Shown piece by piece: positions 60,040 through 64,000 of a stretch of DNA of 64,000 bases. The stretch lies in NCBI RefSeq assembly GCF_014396975.1, contig NZ_CP060719.1, positions 3,320,001-3,384,000 on the forward strand, written 5' to 3'. The notes under the pieces were generated by a model. That model made no database searches. It saw only the letters and a program-made list of their open reading frames with translations, and had not been told where the DNA came from. Source of the DNA: Thermomonas carbonis. Its GTDB lineage: Bacteria > Pseudomonadota > Gammaproteobacteria > Xanthomonadales > Xanthomonadaceae. Position 1 is the first letter of the stretch. Every line of letters begins with the position of its first letter. Made by a program: the position numbers and the translations under genes.

Positions 60040-60115
60040 TGGTGCCGGAAATAGGAATCGAACCTACGACCTACGCATTACGAATGCGCCGCTCTACCAA
60101 CTGAGCTATTCCGGC
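60040..60115 (-). tRNA. tRNA-Thr (anticodon CGT)
   Basis: 76 nt on the minus strand with encoded CCA. The acceptor is GCCGGAA/TTCCGGC, the D-arm GCTCAGTTGGTAGAGC, the anticodon stem GCGCA/TGCGT with loop TTCGTAA, and the T-arm has GGTTCGATTCC. Confidence 0.96.
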
Positions 60116-60168
60116 GAGGGCGCAAGTCTAGCCGCTCGGGCCACGCTCCACCAGCTTCGCGAACTCGT

Positions 60169-60552
60169 TCACGCCTGTCCCGCGCGGCGGCGGCTGGACT
60201 GCAGGGTGTCGACCAGGTCCAGCACCAACTGCTGCGAGCGCCGCGGCAGCTCGCGGAATCCGGCAAGCAGGATGCGTTCTTCCTCGACATCGACCAATTC
60301 CGCATCGGCGGCCGGTACCTCGGCCAAGGCCTCGGGATCGGTCGAGATGCCGCCGCGGCCGGTGCCCAGCCATTCCAGCGAAACCCGACAGGCCTTGGCG
60401 ATCGCCAGCAGGTTATGCATCGAGGGCAGCACACCATCGGCGGACTCCCAGTTGGAAACCGCGCTGCGGCGCACGTCCACCGCTGCCGCCAGGCCGGTCT
60501 GTGAAAACCCCGCACGCCGGCGCGCGCGGCGGATCCGTTCCTGCATCTTCAT
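60169..60552 (-). CDS. XRE-family transcriptional regulator
   Basis: 127 residues. The helix-turn-helix near the N-terminus is IRRARRRAGFSQTGLAAAVD then VRRSAVSNWESADGVLPSMH, with the Cro/CI-type LLAIAKACRVSLEWLGTGRG. A C-terminal acidic helical region (DAELVDVEEERILLAGFREL) may mediate dimerisation. The start at 60552 has GGGAGG at 5 bp. It stands alone next to tRNA-Thr; no linked phage genes were seen, so it is probably a chromosomal regulator. Confidence 0.85.
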   Translation of the reverse strand: MKMQERIRRARRRAGFSQTGLAAAVDVRRSAVSNWESADGVLPSMHNLLAIAKACRVSLEWLGTGRGGISTDPEALAEVPAADAELVDVEEERILLAGFRELPRRSQQLVLDLVDTLQSSRRRAGQA

Positions 60553-60599
60553 GGTGCCTCCCGTGCCAGCCAACGTGGCTGCCATCGATATTGGCACAA

Positions 60600-60863
60600 G
60601 GTTGTACAGGATTGCTGTCTTTCACGCATGGAAAGCTCAGTGAATGGTCGATTCAAGCAGTGCCAGACATTGGGAATGGCGTCCAGCTCGGATGCAATTC
60701 CGTGCATTCACAAGCAGGATGATGGCTCGGGCGACACGGACGTTGCCCGCTCCTCCCCCCGGGGCGCCGGAGCTCCTCGTCATCGATACCCCTTATCGAT
60801 TCCGTGCCGCCCCGCTTTATGCAAGATTGGACGCCACGTTCGCAGCGTGGCGTCCCTTTTTTT
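60600..60863 (+). ncRNA. Candidate small RNA ending in a strong terminator
   Basis: This gap of about 320 bp between divergent XRE and convergent ispH has no convincing gene. It ends in GGACGCCACG-TTCGCAG-CGTGGCGTCC followed by eight T (60829-60863), a strong plus-strand terminator with no plus-strand gene before it. A hairpin ATCGATA-CCCCT-TATCGAT lies at 60782-60800. A transcript starting somewhere after 60600 is inferred. The 5' end is a guess. Confidence 0.4.
60829..60863 (+). terminator. Rho-independent terminator on the plus strand
   Basis: A perfect 10-bp GC-rich stem with a 7-nt loop, followed by a run of eight T. On the minus strand the A/T tracts are on the wrong side, so it does not serve ispH. 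Confidence 0.8.
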
Positions 60864-60876
60864 CCGGGCAACGGTC

Positions 60877-61830
60877 TCAGTCGACCAGGCGCAGGCGCAA
60901 TTCCTTGGGCAGGGCGAACACCATGTCCTCGGGTTCGCCATGCAGGTCGCGCACGCCGACTGCGCCGAGTTCGCGCAATCGCACCAGCACGCCCTGCACC
61001 AGCACGTCCGGCGCGGAAGCGCCCGCGGTCACGCCGATGCGCTTGCGCCCGGCCACCCACGCGGGATCGATCTCCTCGGCACCATCGATCAGCCAGGCGG
61101 CCGCGCCCTCGCGCTCGGCGAGTTCACGCAGGCGGTTGGAGTTGGAGCTGTTCGGCGAACCGACCACCAGCACCGCGTCGCAGCCCTCGCCGACCAGCTC
61201 GCGCACGGCGTCCTGGCGGTTCTGCGTCGCATAGCAGATGTCATCGTTCTTCGGACCCTGCATCTGAGGGAAGCGGGCCTTCAGGGCGGCGATGATGTCG
61301 CGGGTGTCATCCACGCTCAACGTGGTCTGGGTGGTGAACGAGCAATTCCCCGGCTGGCCGATGTCGAGAGTCGCGACATCGTCGATGTCCTCGACCAGAT
61401 GGATCGTCCCCACCCCGCCCTCGCGGTTCCACTGACCCATCGTGCCTTCGACTTCCGGATGCCCGGCATGGCCGATCAGCACCATGTCGCGGCCGTTGCG
61501 GCATTGCCGCGCGACTTCCAGGTGCACCTTGGTCACCAGCGGACAGGTGGCGTCGAATACCTTCAATCCGCGCCGGTCGGCTTCACGGCGTACGGCCTGC
61601 GACACGCCATGTGCACTGAAGATCACCGTGTTGCCGTCCGGCACTTCGTCCAGTTCCTCGACGAAGATCGCGCCGCGCGCCTTCAGGTCGTCGACCACGA
61701 ACTTGTTGTGCACGACTTCATGGCGCACGTAGATCGGAGCGCCCAGCGTCTCGATGGCACGCTTGACGATCTCGATGGCGCGGTCGACGCCGGCACAGAA
61801 GCCACGCGGATTGGCGAGCAGGATGTCCAT
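60877..61830 (-). CDS. ispH: 4-hydroxy-3-methylbut-2-enyl diphosphate reductase
   Basis: The last step of the MEP isoprenoid pathway, making IPP and DMAPP. 317 residues, a [4Fe-4S] enzyme. Its cysteines are in [37 protein letters not shown] and [15 protein letters not shown], and [20 protein letters not shown] is also conserved. The start at 61830 ([12 protein letters not shown]) is conserved. It is downstream of ileS and lspA on the same strand, the usual order. Confidence 0.97.
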   Translation of the reverse strand: MDILLANPRGFCAGVDRAIEIVKRAIETLGAPIYVRHEVVHNKFVVDDLKARGAIFVEELDEVPDGNTVIFSAHGVSQAVRREADRRGLKVFDATCPLVTKVHLEVARQCRNGRDMVLIGHAGHPEVEGTMGQWNREGGVGTIHLVEDIDDVATLDIGQPGNCSFTTQTTLSVDDTRDIIAALKARFPQMQGPKNDDICYATQNRQDAVRELVGEGCDAVLVVGSPNSSNSNRLRELAEREGAAAWLIDGAEEIDPAWVAGRKRIGVTAGASAPDVLVQGVLVRLRELGAVGVRDLHGEPEDMVFALPKELRLRLVD

Positions 61831-61837
61831 GCGCGAA

Positions 61838-62338
61838 TTATCCCGCCTTGGTCTTCGGCTTGCCGGAGAACAGCCCGAACAGCGCGATGCCGATCGCGCC
61901 ACCGACCACCGCGCAATCGGCGATGTTGAACGCCGGCCAGTAGTGTTCGCCGATGTGCCACTGGATGAAGTCGATCACGTGGCCATGCACAAGGCGATCG
62001 ATGACATTGCCGATCGCGCCGCCGATCACCAGCGCCAGCGGCAGCGCCTGCTTCCAGTCGTTGCGCCTTGTTCCCCTGAGCATCCACGCCATCAGTCCAC
62101 TGATGCCGAACGCCAGCACGGTGAAGAACCATTTCTGCCAGCCGCCGGCATCGGCCAGGAAACTGAAAGCCGCACCGGTGTTGTAGGTGCGATACCAGTT
62201 CCAGAAGCCGTCGATCACCGGCACCGCGGTGTATTCCGGCAGCGACGCCAGCACCCAGGCCTTGGTCAGCTGGTCCAGCACCAGCACCAGCGCGGAGGCG
62301 CCGAGCCAGGGAAGCGCATTGGGCTTCACCGCGGCCAT
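61838..62338 (-). CDS. lspA: Prolipoprotein signal peptidase
   Basis: Cleaves signal peptides from lipidated prolipoproteins in the inner membrane. 166 residues, four membrane segments. The catalytic Asp pair lies in [19 protein letters not shown] and [14 protein letters not shown]. The ATG overlaps the ileS stop (ATGA), and ispH follows 7 bp later. Confidence 0.96.
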   Translation of the reverse strand: MAAVKPNALPWLGASALVLVLDQLTKAWVLASLPEYTAVPVIDGFWNWYRTYNTGAAFSFLADAGGWQKWFFTVLAFGISGLMAWMLRGTRRNDWKQALPLALVIGGAIGNVIDRLVHGHVIDFIQWHIGEHYWPAFNIADCAVVGGAIGIALFGLFSGKPKTKAG

Positions 62339-64000
62339 CAGAACCACATCCGGTCTTCGCCCGGCCCTTCGATGTTGGAGACGCAACGCCCGCACAACTG
62401 CGGGTGCGCCGCATGCACACCCACGTCCGCACGGTGGTGCCAGCAGCGCACGCATTTGGCCTTCGTGGTCGGCTGCGCGAACACGCCGATCGCGCCCTTG
62501 GCCTCGGCATCGGGCACCACGCGGACGTCGCCGCTGATCAGCAGGAAGCGCAGTTCGTCGGCCAGCGGCGCCAGCCAGTTCTGGTCGGACACGCCGCAGC
62601 GCAGCTCGATCTCCGCCTGCAGTGCGGCACCAATCTCGCCGGCGGCGCGCATGGGTTCCAGCACCTTCGCGACCTGGTCGCGCACTTGCAGCAGGTTGTC
62701 GAAGTCGGTGATCGACAACGCCGCCTCGGAAGGCAACGGTGCCAACCCGTCGTACCAGGTCGCGAACAACACGTTGTCGACGCGTTCGCCGGGCAGGTAA
62801 CCCCACATCTCGTCGGCGGTGAAGCTGAGCACCGGCGCGATCCAGCGGACGAAGGCCTCGGTGATGCGGAACATCGCCGACTGAGCGCTACGGCGCCCGC
62901 GCGAGTCCTCGCCCATCGTGTACAGGCGGTCCTTGGTGACGTCGAGGTACAGCGAGCCCAGGTCCACGCTGCAGAAATTCATCAGCGACTGCACCACTGC
63001 GGCGAAGTCGTAGCGCGCATACGCCGCGGCGATGTCTTCCTGCACCTGCCAGGCGCGATGCACGATCCAGCGATCCAGCGCGACCATGTCCTCCAGCGGG
63101 CGCAGGTGGCGCGCGGGCTCGAAGCCGTGAAGGTTGCCGAGCAGGAAGCGCGCGGTATTGCGGATGCGCCGATAGGCATCCGCGTTGCGCTTGAGGATCT
63201 CCTGCGACAGCGACATCTCGTTGCTGTAATCGGCGGACGCGATCCACAGGCGCAGGATGTCCGCGCCCAGCGTCTTCATGATGTCCTGCGGCTCGATGCC
63301 ATTGCCCAGCGACTTCGACATCTTGCGGCCGTGCTCGTCCACGGTGAAGCCGTGGGTCAGGCATTGCCGGTACGGAGCGGCCTTGTCGATGGCGACGCCG
63401 GTCAGCAGCGAGCTCTGGAACCAGCCGCGGTGCTGGTCGGAACCTTCGAGATACAGATCCGCCGGCTTGCCGAGGCCGCGTTCCAGCAGCACCGCTTCAT
63501 GGGTGATGCCGGAATCGAACCAGACATCGAGGATGTCGGTGATGCGGTCGTAGTCCTTCGCCTCGTCGCCGAGCAGCTCCGCGGCATCCAGCGAATACCA
63601 GACATCCACGCCACCCTGCTCGACGCGATCGGCGACCTGCCGCATCACCTCGACGCTGCGCGGATGCGGCTCGCCGGTTTCGCGATGCACGAACAACGCG
63701 ATGGGTACGCCCCAGGTGCGCTGGCGCGAGATCGTCCAGTCCGGACGCCCGTCGATCATGCCGGCGATGCGCGCCTCGCCCCATTCGGGATACCAGGTGA
63801 CAGTCTTGATCGCCGCCAGTGCATCGCGGCGCAGGTTGGCCTGATCCATGGAGATGAACCATTGCGGGGTGGCGCGGAACGCGACCGGCGTCTTGTGCCG
63901 CCAGCAATGCGGATAGCTGTGGGTGAGCTTCGAGAACGCGAGCAGGTGCCCGCTTGCACGCAGCACCTCGACCAGCACGTCGTTGGCCTTCCACACATGC
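62338..64000 (-). CDS. ileS: Isoleucyl-tRNA synthetase, 5' part outside window
   Basis: The C-terminal about 554 residues are present; the start lies beyond base 64000. Visible are the class I KMSKS loop in [18 protein letters not shown], the tRNA-binding domain ([20 protein letters not shown]) and the C-terminal zinc finger ([20 protein letters not shown] and [10 protein letters not shown]). It charges tRNA-Ile. It forms the ileS-lspA-ispH run typical of proteobacteria. Confidence 0.97.
   Translation of the reverse strand, partial: HVWKANDVLVEVLRASGHLLAFSKLTHSYPHCWRHKTPVAFRATPQWFISMDQANLRRDALAAIKTVTWYPEWGEARIAGMIDGRPDWTISRQRTWGVPIALFVHRETGEPHPRSVEVMRQVADRVEQGGVDVWYSLDAAELLGDEAKDYDRITDILDVWFDSGITHEAVLLERGLGKPADLYLEGSDQHRGWFQSSLLTGVAIDKAAPYRQCLTHGFTVDEHGRKMSKSLGNGIEPQDIMKTLGADILRLWIASADYSNEMSLSQEILKRNADAYRRIRNTARFLLGNLHGFEPARHLRPLEDMVALDRWIVHRAWQVQEDIAAAYARYDFAAVVQSLMNFCSVDLGSLYLDVTKDRLYTMGEDSRGRRSAQSAMFRITEAFVRWIAPVLSFTADEMWGYLPGERVDNVLFATWYDGLAPLPSEAALSITDFDNLLQVRDQVAKVLEPMRAAGEIGAALQAEIELRCGVSDQNWLAPLADELRFLLISGDVRVVPDAEAKGAIGVFAQPTTKAKCVRCWHHRADVGVHAAHPQLCGRCVSNIEGPGEDRMWF

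Overview
The window is high-GC DNA of a gammaproteobacterium, most likely a member of the Xanthomonadaceae/Lysobacteraceae (Lysobacter, Luteimonas, Thermomonas, Pseudoxanthomonas or Xanthomonas relatives). The reasons are the Xanthomonas-type LexA box, the Xanth-Caul type TonB receptor sitting in a maltose locus, a complete Entner-Doudoroff gene set, and the gene orders dapA/gcvR-bcp, lexA-recA-recX-alaS-csrA and ffh-rpsP-rimM-trmD-rplS. The genus cannot be fixed from this sequence. No phage, plasmid, insertion sequence or CRISPR array was seen.

Layout. 1-3085: dapA (cut by the window edge) diverges from gcvR and bcp, followed by a PIN-PhoH ATPase. 3107-5927: a large, odd gene with a cyanophycin-synthetase-like ATP-grasp module, a degenerate Mur-ligase-like stretch and a family 2 glycosyltransferase domain, split here by one frameshift. 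5928-6449: a decayed duplicate of the thiD/hydrolase junction, then an AT-rich promoter with a palindromic operator. 6450-10032: a small XRE regulator, a SulP transporter (frameshifted), thiD and an alpha/beta hydrolase. 10037-11768: fabA-fabB. 11950-17663: zwf-pgl-edd-glk-eda, the whole route from glucose to pyruvate plus glyceraldehyde-3-phosphate. 17806-31658: a maltodextrin utilisation locus with a TonB receptor, GH97 alpha-glucosidase, pullulanase-type enzyme, GH13 alpha-glucosidase, sugar transporter, alpha-amylase lipoprotein and LacI-type repressor. Two LacI-like operators precede its main transcription units.

31798-38012: tRNA-Arg, tRNA-Ser, csrA, alaS, recX, recA, lexA (with a perfect LexA box) and pncC. 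38116-40809: a second TonB receptor. 41023-47484: mutS, a DUF937 protein, katG (frameshifted, with an OxyR-like site upstream) and a peptidoglycan-binding cysteine-protease-like protein. 47580-51706: hslR (frameshifted), rplS, trmD, rimM, rpsP, ffh. 51795-57532: a CcsA-like membrane protein, then a MarR-regulated efflux set of NodT-type channel, EmrA and EmrB. 57533-64000: a PAP2-like membrane protein, radA, a small hypothetical protein, tRNA-Thr, an XRE regulator, a possible small RNA, ispH, lspA and the 3' part of ileS.

Functionally, maltodextrins taken up by the receptor and transporter are cut to glucose by the glycosidases, phosphorylated by Glk and fed through Zwf-Pgl-Edd-Eda. Five genes carry single-base frameshifts: four one-base losses at or next to G/C runs and one apparent one-base gain. 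fabA is among them, so indel errors in the assembly are a likelier cause than real gene loss for most of them.
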